Source: an uncultured Rhodocyclaceae bacterium (lineage in GTDB: Bacteria > Pseudomonadota > Gammaproteobacteria > Burkholderiales > Rhodocyclaceae). Taken from it: a DNA stretch of 64,000 bases. Of this stretch, positions 44,319 to 53,660 are shown piece after piece. Location: NCBI GenBank assembly GCA_907163075.1, contig CAJQTY010000003.1:548637-612636 (forward strand). The letters are read 5' to 3'. Positions within the stretch are counted from its first letter, which is position 1, and the number at the start of each line of letters is the position of its first letter. The notes under the pieces are model-generated. The model had not been told where the DNA came from and made no database searches. It saw nothing but the letters and a program-made list of their open reading frames with translations. The position numbers were made by a program, and so were the translations under genes.

Positions 44319-44921
44319 ATGGCCGTTCTCGTTGGCAAGCAAGCCCCCGATTTCACAGCAACCGCCGTCATGGGCAACAATGAAATCCGCAATTTCACGC
44401 TGTCCCAGGAAACCAAGGACAAATACGCGGTCATCTTCTTTTACCCGCTCGACTTCACCTTCGTCTGCCCGTCGGAACTGATCGCCTTCGATCACCGTCT
44501 TGACGAGTTCAAGCAGCGCGGCGTTGACGTCATTGGCGTCTCGATCGACTCGCAATTCACCCACCTCGCATGGAAGAACACCCCGGTCAACAATGGCGGC
44601 ATCGGCCAGGTGCAGTACCCGCTGATCGCCGACATCAAGCACGAGATCTGCCGCGCCTACGACGTCGAATTCGGCGCTGCCGGCGTCGCCTTCCGCGGCT
44701 CCTTCCTGATCGACAAGAAAGGCACCGTACGCCACCAAGTCGTGAACGACCTGCCGCTTGGCCGCAACGTCGACGAAATGTTGCGCATGGTCGATGCCCT
44801 GCAATTTACCGAAGAACACGGCGAAGTCTGCCCGGCGGGCTGGAACAAGGGCAAGGCCGGCATGAAGGCGTCGACGGCGGGTGTTGCCGAATACCTCGCT
44901 GCGCATGCCAAGGAACTGTAA
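44319..44921 (+). CDS. 2-Cys peroxiredoxin (AhpC/Prx1 type)
   Basis: 200 residues. The peroxidatic cysteine is C50 in FTFVCPSE and the resolving cysteine is C171 in EVCPAGW, the typical 2-Cys arrangement. The protein reduces hydrogen peroxide and organic peroxides using thioredoxin or AhpF-like donors. A strong AAGGAG ribosome-binding site precedes the ATG. No reductase gene is adjacent. Confidence 0.93.
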   Translation: MAVLVGKQAPDFTATAVMGNNEIRNFTLSQETKDKYAVIFFYPLDFTFVCPSELIAFDHRLDEFKQRGVDVIGVSIDSQFTHLAWKNTPVNNGGIGQVQYPLIADIKHEICRAYDVEFGAAGVAFRGSFLIDKKGTVRHQVVNDLPLGRNVDEMLRMVDALQFTEEHGEVCPAGWNKGKAGMKASTAGVAEYLAAHAKEL

Positions 44922-44942
44922 AGAAGGCGCTTTCCGGACTCT

Positions 44943-45018
44943 CTCCCTTCCCGCTCCGGGAGGGAGTTCCAGCTTGAATGGTTTGGCTCATTCTGCTTGT
45001 TGCCTTTTTGCAACAAGC
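44943..45018 (+). terminator. Two hairpins after the peroxiredoxin gene
   Basis: CTCCCTTCCCG/CGGGAGGGAG (44943-44966) is a strong GC hairpin with one bulge. GCTTGTTGC/GCAACAAGC (44995-45018) is a perfect 9-bp stem with a CTTTTT loop. Either could end the peroxiredoxin transcript, although neither has a classic following T-run. Confidence 0.45.
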
Positions 45019-45051
45019 GCACAAAAATCTAGCGATATCAGCCGCCCTGGA

Positions 45052-45065
45052 TTGATCTAGATCAA
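45052..45065 (+). promoter_or_regulatory. FNR/Crp-type box upstream of ompW
   Basis: TTGATCTAGATCAA is a perfect match to the FNR consensus TTGAT-N4-ATCAA. A -10-like TATATT follows at 45085-45090, giving a centre about 39 bp before the predicted start of transcription. This is close to the -41.5 spacing of class II FNR-activated promoters. Confidence 0.8.
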
Positions 45066-45140
45066 AAAAATTCGGTAGCCAAGGTATATTCTCCCTGTTA
45101 TTGACGTGGTTTCCTTTAACTCAAACGGGAGAAATATAAG

Positions 45141-45758
45141 ATGCGCAATTCACTTAAACTCGCGGCCCTGGGTATCGCTCTGACTGCGGCTTTTCCAGTC
45201 ATGGCGCAACAGGCCGAGGGAAGCTGGCTGGTGCGCGCACGCGCCGTCAGCATCAATTTCGACAACGGGCAGTCGAAGGCTGTGAAGGATCTCGACATCA
45301 CGGCCGACGATCGCTGGATACCTGAAGTCGATATCAGCTATTTCTTCACCAAGAACATCGCCGCCGAACTCGTACTGACCTGGCCGCAGGACGTTGACAT
45401 CTACTCCGGCGCACTCAACCAAAAGATCGGAACGGTCCAGGCCCTGCCGCCCTCTCTGCTGCTGCAGTATCACTTCACCGACTTTGGCGCGTTCAAGCCC
45501 TACGTCGGTGCCGGCGTGAACTACACGTATTTCTTCAAGCGTGATAACTTCGACGTCGCGGACGCTTCGATCGAGCGCGACAGCTGGGGTCTGGTCGGAC
45601 AACTCGGCTTCGACGTCGTTTTGAACAAAAACTGGTCGATCAACGTCGATGCCAAGTACCACCAGATGAAGACCGATGTTTACTCCGGCTCGACCAAGAT
45701 CGGCACGCTCGATCTCAATCCGATCACCTGGGGCATCGGCGTCGGCTACCGCTTCTGA
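45141..45758 (+). CDS. ompW: OmpW-family outer membrane protein
   Basis: 205 residues with a signal peptide (MRNSLKLAALGIALTAAFPV, cleaved after VMA), so the product is exported. OmpW beta-barrel features include GSWLVRARAVSI, PSLLLQYHF, KPYVGAGVNYTYFF and a C-terminal GVGYRF ending in phenylalanine, the outer-membrane insertion signal. It forms a narrow hydrophobic channel in the outer membrane. The perfect FNR box suggests induction without oxygen, as reported for ompW in enterobacteria. Confidence 0.93.
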   Translation: MRNSLKLAALGIALTAAFPVMAQQAEGSWLVRARAVSINFDNGQSKAVKDLDITADDRWIPEVDISYFFTKNIAAELVLTWPQDVDIYSGALNQKIGTVQALPPSLLLQYHFTDFGAFKPYVGAGVNYTYFFKRDNFDVADASIERDSWGLVGQLGFDVVLNKNWSINVDAKYHQMKTDVYSGSTKIGTLDLNPITWGIGVGYRF

Positions 45759-45783
45759 TCAACAGTTCCGCCTCAATCTAAAA

Positions 45784-45814
45784 GCCTGCCCGGCACCGCC
45801 GGCAGGTTTTTTTT
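45784..45814 (+). terminator. Rho-independent terminator after ompW
   Basis: CCTGCC and GGCAGG (45785-45806) close a GC-rich hairpin followed directly by eight T residues (45807-45814). Confidence 0.85.
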
Positions 45815-45957
45815 ACGAATGGCGGATTGCGATTCGCCGCATGAACACGCGCAGTATTTTTCTTACGAGTGGCGGCGGGCACCTTCGGTCGCTTGTCTCG
45901 GCCCCGGCGTCGGAAGGCGCTACGCTTTTCCGACCGACCGCGCTTCCGTAGCGCGTT

Positions 45958-48900
45958 TCAGTTGTAATCGATGCTGACGTTGCTGCTGCTTAACCAGTCG
46001 CCAAGCGCCGCCAGCAAGTCATCCTCCAGACGCACCCGGTTGTTGTCTCCAAGCGCCAGTTCGCACATCGCGTCGGCGTTGCGGTAGGCCAGGCGCACCG
46101 GGCAATTGCCCGGCGTGTAGAGCGCCAGCAAGGCGCGCAGGCGCTGTACGGCGGCCTGGGCGTTGCCGCTCACCTGGCCGTTGAGCGAAAGGCGTAGTTG
46201 CCTGGCGAAGCGTCCGCGCGCTTCGGCGAGGGTGAGCAGGCGTTCGGCGATGACCCGCACCTTGCCTTCGCCGGCGAAATCGTCGCGCTGCACCTTGCCC
46301 TCGACGACCAGCACTTCGTCGTCCTTGATCTTGGCGCGCTCGGCCTCGAAAATCTCGTTGAATACCGAGACTTCCAGCGAACTGGTGCCGTCATCGATCT
46401 GCACGAAAGCCATCTTGCCGCGCGAGGTCATCTTGGTGCGCACGCCGACTACCAGGCCGGCCAGCAACTGCGGCTCCTTCCTGGCCTCGAGGGCAGCCAG
46501 CGGCTTGCGCGCAAAGCGCGAGACCTCGGCTTTGAAACCGTGGAAAGGGTGACCAGAAAAGAAGAAGCCGAGCGCCAGCTTTTCCTCGGTCAGCTTTTGC
46601 CGCTCGCTCCAGCGCGGCACCTCCCGGTACTGCGGGCCATGCTCGGCGTTGGTGGCGTTATCGAAAACGTCGAACAGGCTGACCTGCATGGCGTTGCGTT
46701 CGGCCTGCTCGGCGGCTTCGATGGCAATGCCGACAGACGCGATCAGGCGCGCCCGGTGATCATCGATCGAATCGAACGCGCCGGCCCGGACCAGGGCTTC
46801 GATGGTGCGCCGGTTGACCATGCGTTTGTCGGCGCGCTGGCAGAAATCGAACAGATCCTTGAACGGTCCGCCCTCGGCGCGTGCCTTGAGGATGATATTC
46901 ACCGCCTGTTCGCCGGTGCCCTTGACCGCCCCCAGGCCGTAGCGGATGGTGCTGCGATCGACCGGCGTGAAGCGGTATTCCGAGGCGTTCACATCGGGGC
47001 CGAGGACGGTCAGCTGGTTGGCGATGGCGTCGTCGTAAAAGATCTTTACCGAATCGGTGTTGTCCATGTCCGACGATAAGGTCGCCGCGATGAAGGCCGA
47101 ACAGTGGTGCGCCTTTAGCCAGGCCGTCTGGTAAGTGACGACGGCGTAGGCGGCGGTGTGCGACTTGTTGAAGCCGTATTCCGCGAACTTGGTCATCAGG
47201 TCGAATAGCTGCGTGGCGAGCGCTGGATCGTAGCCGCGTTTTTCGGCACCGGCGGCAATCGTTTCGCGGTGCTTGTCCATCTCCTCGGCTTTTTTCTTGC
47301 CCATCGCCCGGCGCAGCATGTCGGCGCCACCGAGCGTGTAGCCGCCGATGATCTGCGAGATCTGCATCACCTGTTCCTGGTACACGATGACGCCGTAGGT
47401 CGGCGACAGGCAGGCGGTGAGGTCGGGATGGAAGTAGTCGATCTTCTGCTGGCCCTTCTTGCGCAGGATGAAGTCGTCGACCATGCCCGAACCGAGCGGC
47501 CCGGGACGATACAGGGCAAGCACGGCGATGATGTCCTCGAAGCGGTCGGGTGCCAGCTTCTTGAGCAGCTTCTTCATGCCCTCCGACTCAACCTGGAAGA
47601 TCGCCGTGGTGTTGGCGTCCTTGAGAATCTGGTAGGCACGCGGATCGTCGAAGGTCAGCGTGTCGAGATCGGGACGCGTGCCGGTCAGCTTTTCGACGTA
47701 GTCGACGGCCAGCTTGATGATCGTCAGGTTGCGCAAGCCAAGGAAGTCGAACTTCACCAGGCCAACCTTTTCGACGTCGTCCTTGTCGTATTGCGAGACG
47801 ACCGATCCGCCGCCGTCGGCCGAGTAGAGCGGACAGAAGTCGGTGAGCTTGCCCGGCGCGATGAGCACGCCGCCGGCGTGCATGCCGACGTTGCGCGTCA
47901 GGTCTTCGAGGCGGCCAGCCAGATCGAACAGGTCGCGAACCTCCTCGCCCTCCTCGATCTTGGCCTTGAGTTGCGGTTCGGCTTCGATGGCCTTGGCCAG
48001 CGACAGCGGCTTGTTGGCTTCGAGCGGAATCAGCTTCGACAGCTGGTCGCAGAAGTTATACGGCAGGTCAAGCACGCGCCCGACGTCGCGGATCACCGCC
48101 TTCGACGACATGGTGCCGAAGGTGGCAATCTGCGACACGGCATCATGCCCATACTTGTCGCGCACGTACTCGATGACGCGCCAGCGGTTGTCCTGGCAGA
48201 AGTCGATGTCGAAGTCGGGCATCGACACCCGCTCCGGATTCAGGAAGCGCTCGAAAAGCAGGGCATAACGCAGCGGATCGAGATCGGTGATGCCGAGCGA
48301 AAAGGCAACCAGAGAACCGGCGCCCGAACCCCGCCCCGGACCGACCGGAACGCCGTTGTTCTTGGCCCAGTTGATGAAGTCGGCCACGATCAGGAAGTAG
48401 CCGGGGAAGCCCATCTGCACGATGGTCTCGGTTTCGGTCTTCAGGCGCGCGTCGTAGGCCGGGCGCTGCGCCGCGCGTTCGGCGGCATCCGGGAACAACT
48501 GCAGCAAGCGCTTTTCGAGGCCGCGCGCGGCTTCCTGGCAGAGGAAATCGTCGAGCGTTATGCCTTCCGGTGTCGGAAAATCCGGCAGGTAGTTCTTGCC
48601 CAGCGTGATCTGCAGATTGCAGCGCCGGGCAATCTCGACCGAATTCTCCAGCGCCTCGGGCAAGTCGGAAAACAGCTCGGCCATCTCGTCCGGCGACTTG
48701 AAATACTGGTCTTCGGTATATAGCTTCGGACGCCGCACATCGCCCAGCATGTAGCCCTCGGCAATGCAGACGCGCGCTTCGTGCGCCTTGAAGTCATCGC
48801 GTTCAAGAAACTGGATCGGGTGCGTGGCGACCAGGGGCAGCCCGATGTCGGCGGCCAGCTCGGCGGTCGCCGCGATCAGTTCTTCCTGCTGCGCCTGCCC

Positions 48901-49440
48901 GCGCGGATGCACGCGTTGCACTTCGATATAGAACGCACCCTGGAACAGGTTCGCCCAGTAGAGCGCGCGACTGGTAGCCTGCTCGACGTTCCCCTGCAAC
49001 AGGGACTCCGCGATATCGCCGCCGCCCGCGCCGGAAAGCCCGATCAGCCCATCCACCCCGACCTCGCGCAGCATCTGGCGCGTGATTTCGGCGCGCCCGC
49101 GCAGACGCGGCGCAAGGTAGGCACGCGACAGCAGTTCGCAGAGCTGCAGGTAACCCCGATGCGAACGGCAGAGCAGAAGCATTCGGTAAGGCCGGTCGGG
49201 GTCCGCCTTGTTGGCCAGGAAAACATCGCTACCGAGCACCGGCTTGAGGCCCTTGCCGCGCGCCGACGAATAGAACTTGACCAGCCCGAAGAAATTGGAA
49301 AGATCGGTCAGCGCCAGCGCCGGCATACGGTACGAGAGCGCACGCGCTATTGCGTCGTCCAGACGAACAATGCCGTCCGTGACCGAGTATTCGCTGTGCA
49401 GGCGAAGATGGATGAAGCGGGAGTCAGGGGTTTCGGGCAT
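45958..49440 (-). CDS. dnaE: DNA polymerase III alpha subunit
   Basis: 1160 residues, the usual DnaE1 length. An N-terminal PHP domain (HLRLHSEYSVTDG) is followed by the polymerase core with the catalytic aspartates in MPDFDIDFC, and then an OB-fold and C-terminal region. It is the replicative polymerase and is essential. An IS5-family element lies only 62 bp upstream of its ATG, so the original promoter may have been separated from the gene. Confidence 0.97.
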   Translation of the reverse strand: MPETPDSRFIHLRLHSEYSVTDGIVRLDDAIARALSYRMPALALTDLSNFFGLVKFYSSARGKGLKPVLGSDVFLANKADPDRPYRMLLLCRSHRGYLQLCELLSRAYLAPRLRGRAEITRQMLREVGVDGLIGLSGAGGGDIAESLLQGNVEQATSRALYWANLFQGAFYIEVQRVHPRGQAQQEELIAATAELAADIGLPLVATHPIQFLERDDFKAHEARVCIAEGYMLGDVRRPKLYTEDQYFKSPDEMAELFSDLPEALENSVEIARRCNLQITLGKNYLPDFPTPEGITLDDFLCQEAARGLEKRLLQLFPDAAERAAQRPAYDARLKTETETIVQMGFPGYFLIVADFINWAKNNGVPVGPGRGSGAGSLVAFSLGITDLDPLRYALLFERFLNPERVSMPDFDIDFCQDNRWRVIEYVRDKYGHDAVSQIATFGTMSSKAVIRDVGRVLDLPYNFCDQLSKLIPLEANKPLSLAKAIEAEPQLKAKIEEGEEVRDLFDLAGRLEDLTRNVGMHAGGVLIAPGKLTDFCPLYSADGGGSVVSQYDKDDVEKVGLVKFDFLGLRNLTIIKLAVDYVEKLTGTRPDLDTLTFDDPRAYQILKDANTTAIFQVESEGMKKLLKKLAPDRFEDIIAVLALYRPGPLGSGMVDDFILRKKGQQKIDYFHPDLTACLSPTYGVIVYQEQVMQISQIIGGYTLGGADMLRRAMGKKKAEEMDKHRETIAAGAEKRGYDPALATQLFDLMTKFAEYGFNKSHTAAYAVVTYQTAWLKAHHCSAFIAATLSSDMDNTDSVKIFYDDAIANQLTVLGPDVNASEYRFTPVDRSTIRYGLGAVKGTGEQAVNIILKARAEGGPFKDLFDFCQRADKRMVNRRTIEALVRAGAFDSIDDHRARLIASVGIAIEAAEQAERNAMQVSLFDVFDNATNAEHGPQYREVPRWSERQKLTEEKLALGFFFSGHPFHGFKAEVSRFARKPLAALEARKEPQLLAGLVVGVRTKMTSRGKMAFVQIDDGTSSLEVSVFNEIFEAERAKIKDDEVLVVEGKVQRDDFAGEGKVRVIAERLLTLAEARGRFARQLRLSLNGQVSGNAQAAVQRLRALLALYTPGNCPVRLAYRNADAMCELALGDNNRVRLEDDLLAALGDWLSSSNVSIDYN

Positions 49441-49516
49441 CGTGCTATTTTACCCTTTGCCGGGCGACCGAAGAATCGCCTTCGGCCGAAAACGGTATCT
49501 TAGGTTCTGTTCTCAA

Positions 49517-50283
49517 TCAAGCCAGCCAGACGAAAGCACACGCGAGATGAACGAAAGACAGGAACGATTGGGCGAGTTTGTCGTAGCGCGTGGCGATGCG
49601 TCTGAATTGCTTGATCCGGCTGAAGAAACGTTCGATCAGGTTGCGGTCCTTGTAGATATGGTGATCGAAAGTTCGTTGATTGATTCGATTGGAGCGCGGC
49701 GGGATGACAGCCTGGCTGCCCTGTGCAGTAATGGTTTGGACAAAGGCATCCGAATCGTAACCCTTGTCCGCGACGACAAATTCGGCCGGCTGATCCTTGA
49801 TCAGCGCTTCCGCCCGCTCGATGTCGGTGATCTGCCCTGCCGAGAGAATCACGCGCAGAGGATTGCCCAAGGCATCGACCGCCACGTGCAGCTTGGTCGT
49901 TAGCCCGCCCCGCGAGCGACCGATTTCCTGAAAGCCGGCTTTTTTTGGGCGCCTGCCGAGTGTTGGTGGGCACGTACGATCGTGGAGTCAATGAACAAAT
50001 GCTCCATATCGGCATCGCCCCGCAAGGTCGTGGCCACACGCGCCCAAACGCCTTTCTTACGCCAACGGGAGAAGCGTACGAACGTTCGATGCCAATACCC
50101 AAATTCGGGCGGGAGATCACGCCACGGGCTACCGGTACGCATGATCCAGAGAACAGCCTCGACGAAACGCCGATTGTCCTTGGCCGTGCGGCCTGGGTCG
50201 CTTGCCTTGCCTGGCAAAAGCTCTTCAATGCGCCCCCATTGGTCATCGCGCAACATCTTCCGGTCCATCCTGTCTCTGCCCAA
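49517..50283 (-). CDS. IS5-family transposase made by programmed -1 frameshift
   Basis: The first ORF (50283 down to 49900) encodes 127 residues with the first catalytic aspartate D99 (FIDSTIVRAH). It meets a run of seven A on the coding strand (49940-49946). A slip of -1 there joins AGAQKK to AGFQEIGRSRGGLTTKLHV and the second ORF, which contains VVADKGYDSD and ERFFSRIKQ with the remaining D and E. This is the standard expression mode of the IS427 group, so the gene is probably functional rather than broken. Confidence 0.85.
49940..49946 (-). promoter_or_regulatory. Slippery A7 frameshift site in the IS5 transposase
   Basis: Seven consecutive A residues on the coding (minus) strand, followed by G, lie where the two transposase frames overlap. 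Only a -1 shift here restores a full-length transposase. Confidence 0.75.
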
Positions 50284-50496
50284 AAGTCAGGATATGACCA
50301 TATTTCATTCCCCGTGAACAGCCCCTTGCTATGTCTTTGACTGTAAACGAATTTCCCGGCCAATATCTCATATGGCATACAACACTCGATTGATTGAGAA
50401 CAGACCCTAAAAACTCGTAAGAATTTGTAACGGGTGTCGGCGAGGCAGTATCCGGCGCGTTAGTCGCCGTGTAGAAGCCACTAGAAAGGAACTCGC

Positions 50497-50850
50497 ATGA
50501 AAACGAATCTTCACATCACGCTGGCACTTGCCCTCGGCCTGTTCACCGCCAATGCTGCAGTGGCCGACGATGCTGTCATCGGCGCGCTGCTCGGCGGCGG
50601 TGCCGGCGCCGTTGTCGGACGATCGGTTGGCGGCCACGCCCGGGTCGACTACTACGCGCCGGCACCGGTGTATTACACGCAACCGGTCTACCGTCCGCAG
50701 CCGGTGGTGTATTACACCCAGCCGGTGCGCTTTGAACAACGGCCGGTCTATTACGTGCAGGACGGCTATTACCGGGATGCCCGGCGCCGTCACCATCACC
50801 ATCACCGTGACCGCCATGACCGCGGCCGCGGCTGGAACGATCGTTACTGA
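50497..50850 (+). CDS. Small exported Gly/Tyr/Pro/His-rich protein
   Basis: 117 residues with a signal peptide (MKTNLHITLALALGLFTANA, cleaved near VADD). A short glycine-zipper-like segment follows (AVIGALLGGGAGAVVGRSVGG). Then come tyrosine/proline repeats (YYTQPVYRPQPVVYYTQPV) and a His/Arg-rich tail. Similar small proteins occur in many betaproteobacteria, and their function is unknown. An outer-membrane or periplasmic location is inferred. The start ATG has AAAGGA upstream. Confidence 0.75.
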   Translation: MKTNLHITLALALGLFTANAAVADDAVIGALLGGGAGAVVGRSVGGHARVDYYAPAPVYYTQPVYRPQPVVYYTQPVRFEQRPVYYVQDGYYRDARRRHHHHHRDRHDRGRGWNDRY

Positions 50851-50857
50851 GCGATCA

Positions 50858-51574
50858 TCACGGCCTGCCGTACATCGTTGAATGCGGCAGGTCGAAGAGT
50901 AGCATTTCGCTGTCTTCGTAGGCCTGGAAATGCAGCTCGGACTCAGCGGCGATCTTGGCGCCGTCACCAAGATGCATGGCCAGCCCGTTAAGCGCGAGGC
51001 CACCGCGCACCAGGTGCACGTAGGCCAGGCGCGCCGGATCCAGCGCGTATTTGAGTCCGCACCCGGCCTGCAGGTGCGCCGCATGGATACTGGCCTGCTG
51101 GTGAATCCGGGTGCTGCCCTGCGCGGCGTCGGGTGAACAAATCAGCCGCCAGGCGTTGAGCCCCGGCGCCAGCGGCTGCTGCTCGTAACTCGGCGCCAGG
51201 TTCATTTCGCTCGGCTCGATCCAGATTTGCAGCAAGTGGGTCGTTTCCGTTTCCGACGGGTTGAACTCGCTGTGCCGGATGCCCGTGCCGGCGCTCATGC
51301 GCTGCACTTCGCCCGGTCGGATGACTTCGCCGTTGCCCAGACTGTCGCGGTGCGCAAGCTCGCCGGCGATCACGTAGGTAACGATCTCCATGTCGCGATG
51401 GCCGTGCTCGGGAAAACCCTTGCCTGCCGCGATACGGTCCTCATTGATCACGCGCAGGACGCCCCAGCCGATTTCTTCCGGATCGTGGTAATCGGCAAAG
51501 GAAAACGTGTGCCGGGCAACCAGCCAGCCGTGATCGGCGAAACCGCGCGCCGCACTCGGTCGAAGTTTGATCAT
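50858..51574 (-). CDS. Pirin-family bicupin protein
   Basis: 238 residues. The N-terminal cupin carries metal-binding histidines in EHGHRDMEIVTYV and GIRHSEFNPSE, the pirin signature. A second, degenerate cupin follows. Members such as YhaK and pirin have quercetinase or redox-sensing activity, but the true substrate here is unknown. A GGAG site lies just upstream of the ATG on the minus strand. Confidence 0.88.
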   Translation of the reverse strand: MIKLRPSAARGFADHGWLVARHTFSFADYHDPEEIGWGVLRVINEDRIAAGKGFPEHGHRDMEIVTYVIAGELAHRDSLGNGEVIRPGEVQRMSAGTGIRHSEFNPSETETTHLLQIWIEPSEMNLAPSYEQQPLAPGLNAWRLICSPDAAQGSTRIHQQASIHAAHLQAGCGLKYALDPARLAYVHLVRGGLALNGLAMHLGDGAKIAAESELHFQAYEDSEMLLFDLPHSTMYGRP

Positions 51575-51705
51575 GATGGACTCCTTGTAAAAAGAATGAC
51601 CTGTCGGATTCGAGTCGTTTTTTGGCGAATAGTTTTGCCAGCGTCTGCAATCGCCTCAGATCGCCCGGAAATCTGCGCAGCCACGTGCCCGCCGGCCGTC
51701 GCTTC

Positions 51706-52329
51706 CTAGCCATCCACCCAATCGATGATCGGCTGCCACTGCGCCCTGTCCTTCTCGGCGCGCGCGGCCGAGAGGTCGAACACGGTCATGCCGTTGGCGA
51801 CCAGTTGCACGTAGAGCTGCGTATCGCGCAGGTAGGCGAGGACGGGCAAGTCATAGGCGGCAAGAAAGCGCTCCAGTTCGCCGGCGGCGCGCGTCCGCGC
51901 ATCGACGCGCATGCCAACGACGGCGACAAAGGCGCGCTCCTTGCGCACAACCTTCTCTTCGAGCAGGGTTTCGAGAAAGTGGCGCGTCGCCAGAATGTCG
52001 AAGAGCGACGGCTGTACCGGGACGATAACCCGGTTCACCTGCTTGAGCATCCGTTCCAGAGCCTTGCCGTGCAGCCCCGCCGCCGAGTCCAGCACGACAT
52101 GCGAGGTGTCCTTGGGCGGCCTGGCTGGCAGGTCCTTCTCGACGGCCCAGGTGCGGATCGCCGGCAGGCTGTCCGGGCGGATGTTCAGCCAGGCACGCGC
52201 CGATTGCTGGCGGTCCGTGTCGCCGAGCATGACCCGATGGCCGCAACGCGCGAAATAACCAGCCAGGTTGGTGGCCAGCGTCGATTTGCCTGAGCCGCCC
52301 TTGGGGTTGGCGATGAGAAAGGATTTCAC
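51706..52329 (-). CDS. ParA-family ATPase without ParB partner
   Basis: 207 residues. The deviant Walker A KGGSGKST lies at the N-terminus (about 10-17), with the Walker B-like HVVLDSAAG and PVQPSLFDI. Short ParA/MinD-like ATPases of this kind position cellular cargo or partition DNA. There is no parB gene. Instead the start overlaps the TAXI-protein gene (ATGA), so a role with that membrane protein is suggested but unproven. Confidence 0.82.
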   Translation of the reverse strand: MKSFLIANPKGGSGKSTLATNLAGYFARCGHRVMLGDTDRQQSARAWLNIRPDSLPAIRTWAVEKDLPARPPKDTSHVVLDSAAGLHGKALERMLKQVNRVIVPVQPSLFDILATRHFLETLLEEKVVRKERAFVAVVGMRVDARTRAAGELERFLAAYDLPVLAYLRDTQLYVQLVANGMTVFDLSAARAEKDRAQWQPIIDWVDG

Positions 52330-53660
52330 GTTTTCCTGGCCACCGCGGACCCGGCCTCGAGCTGGGAAAGCACGCTGCGCACGAGGTTGATATGCACGCG
52401 CAGGGTGTAAAACAGGTCACTGAATGAGAGCGGAATATTGCGCGAATAGGCGTCTTCCTCGATGCGATTGAGCCGGGTGAGGTACTCGGCATGGCGCGTC
52501 GAATCGTAGGCCTGGCGCAGCTCATTCTCCAGGAACTTGAGGTCGCCGTAGCTGCGAAATATCTTCGAGCGCACGCGCCAGCTATAGATTGACGGCGCGA
52601 TTTTGAGCAACGGCAGGAGCAGGATGACGATCGGCAGGATCAGGACAAACAGACGCTCGACCAGCACGGCGATCCAGAACGGCAGGTAGCGCTGCAGGAA
52701 AGGCGGGCCCGACTTGTAGTAGCGCTTGGCCTCGTCCGAGAGTTCGAAGCTGAGATCCTTGTAGGCGGGAAACTCGCCGGCGCGCTGGAAAAACCCGCTC
52801 TTGCCGTTCACCTCGCTCATCGCTTGCAGCAGCTGGCTGATTAGCGCCGGATGCAGATCGTCGCGGACGATCACGTTGGCGGTGGTAGCCAGCAGGACGG
52901 TATCGCGCGGCGGCGTGTCGCGCACCAGGTCGACGACGCCGCGCGGCAGCACGATTTTCGACAGGAAGGGAAAGCGCCGGGTGTAGGCGTCGGCCTGGCT
53001 GAAGCTCATCACGCGCACGCCCGGCGAACGCACCATCACCTGCACGACCGGCGCTTCCTGCGCCGCGACGATGAAGGCGGCGTCGATCTGCCCCTGCTGC
53101 AGCGCTTCGGCCGCGCCCAGACCGGCGGCCGGCACCAGATTCTTGCTGTTCGCCGCGATTTCGTTAGCCTCCAGCAGTTGCAAGGCAAAGCCGCGGATGC
53201 CGCTGCCCTCTTCGCCGACGGCGATACGCTTGCCGCTCAGCTGATGCAGCTTGTCGAGCCGGTACTCACTACGGTAAAACACCCAGACCGGCTCGTAGGA
53301 CACGCTGCCGAGCGAACGCAGATCGCTCTCGTCTTCAGCCTTGAGCGCTTCTTCAATGCCGCCCTGGACGAAGGCGATGTCGGCCTCGCCGTTCTTGAGC
53401 CGCTCGACGTTCTCCTGCGCACCGGACGACGTCTTGATCTCGAGCGTGATCCCCTTGTCCGCCAGGAACGCGGCGTAGCGCTTGGCATAGGCATAGTAGG
53501 CGCCGCTGTCGCTGCCGGTCGAAATCGTCATCCTGCGCGGCGGCGCCGGCTGCACGAACTGGTACGCGACAACAAAGCCAATCGCCGTGACGAGCACGAT
53601 TGGCCAGGCCGTCGCCAACAGGTCGCGGATCGAAACAAACTTGGCGCGAAGTTTCTTCAT
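52326..53660 (-). CDS. Membrane-anchored TAXI-family solute-binding protein
   Basis: 444 residues. An N-terminal membrane helix (AWPIVLVTAIGFVVAYQF, about 19-36) is followed by a TRAP TAXI-type periplasmic domain (TISTGSDSGAYYAYAKRYA, IAVGEEGSGIRGFALQLL). A second hydrophobic segment lies near 345-370 (LFVLILPIVILLLPLL), and a cytoplasmic helical tail follows. TRAP TAXI binding proteins normally work with a DctM-type permease, which is absent here, so this may be a sensor. The start overlaps the qor stop (TGATG) and the stop overlaps the ParA gene. Confidence 0.82.
   Translation of the reverse strand: MKKLRAKFVSIRDLLATAWPIVLVTAIGFVVAYQFVQPAPPRRMTISTGSDSGAYYAYAKRYAAFLADKGITLEIKTSSGAQENVERLKNGEADIAFVQGGIEEALKAEDESDLRSLGSVSYEPVWVFYRSEYRLDKLHQLSGKRIAVGEEGSGIRGFALQLLEANEIAANSKNLVPAAGLGAAEALQQGQIDAAFIVAAQEAPVVQVMVRSPGVRVMSFSQADAYTRRFPFLSKIVLPRGVVDLVRDTPPRDTVLLATTANVIVRDDLHPALISQLLQAMSEVNGKSGFFQRAGEFPAYKDLSFELSDEAKRYYKSGPPFLQRYLPFWIAVLVERLFVLILPIVILLLPLLKIAPSIYSWRVRSKIFRSYGDLKFLENELRQAYDSTRHAEYLTRLNRIEEDAYSRNIPLSFSDLFYTLRVHINLVRSVLSQLEAGSAVARKT

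Larger units (their letters stand above)
49503..50407 (-). mobile_element. IS5-family (IS427-like) insertion sequence
   Basis: About 905 bp. Both ends carry the inverted repeat TCTGTTCTCAATCAA (left GGTTCTGTTCTCAATCAA, right complement GGGTCTGTTCTCAATCAA), flanked by TA on each side as a probable 2-bp target duplication. The transposase is encoded in two overlapping frames. It is inserted between dnaE and the gene at 50497, reading towards dnaE. Confidence 0.88.

Noticed and set aside
47269-48723. 484-codon plus-strand ORF
   Set aside because: Antisense to dnaE. Not a real gene.
49900-50283. Broken (pseudogene) transposase
   Set aside because: The A7 site and a -1 shift restore the complete transposase, the normal expression mode of this IS group.
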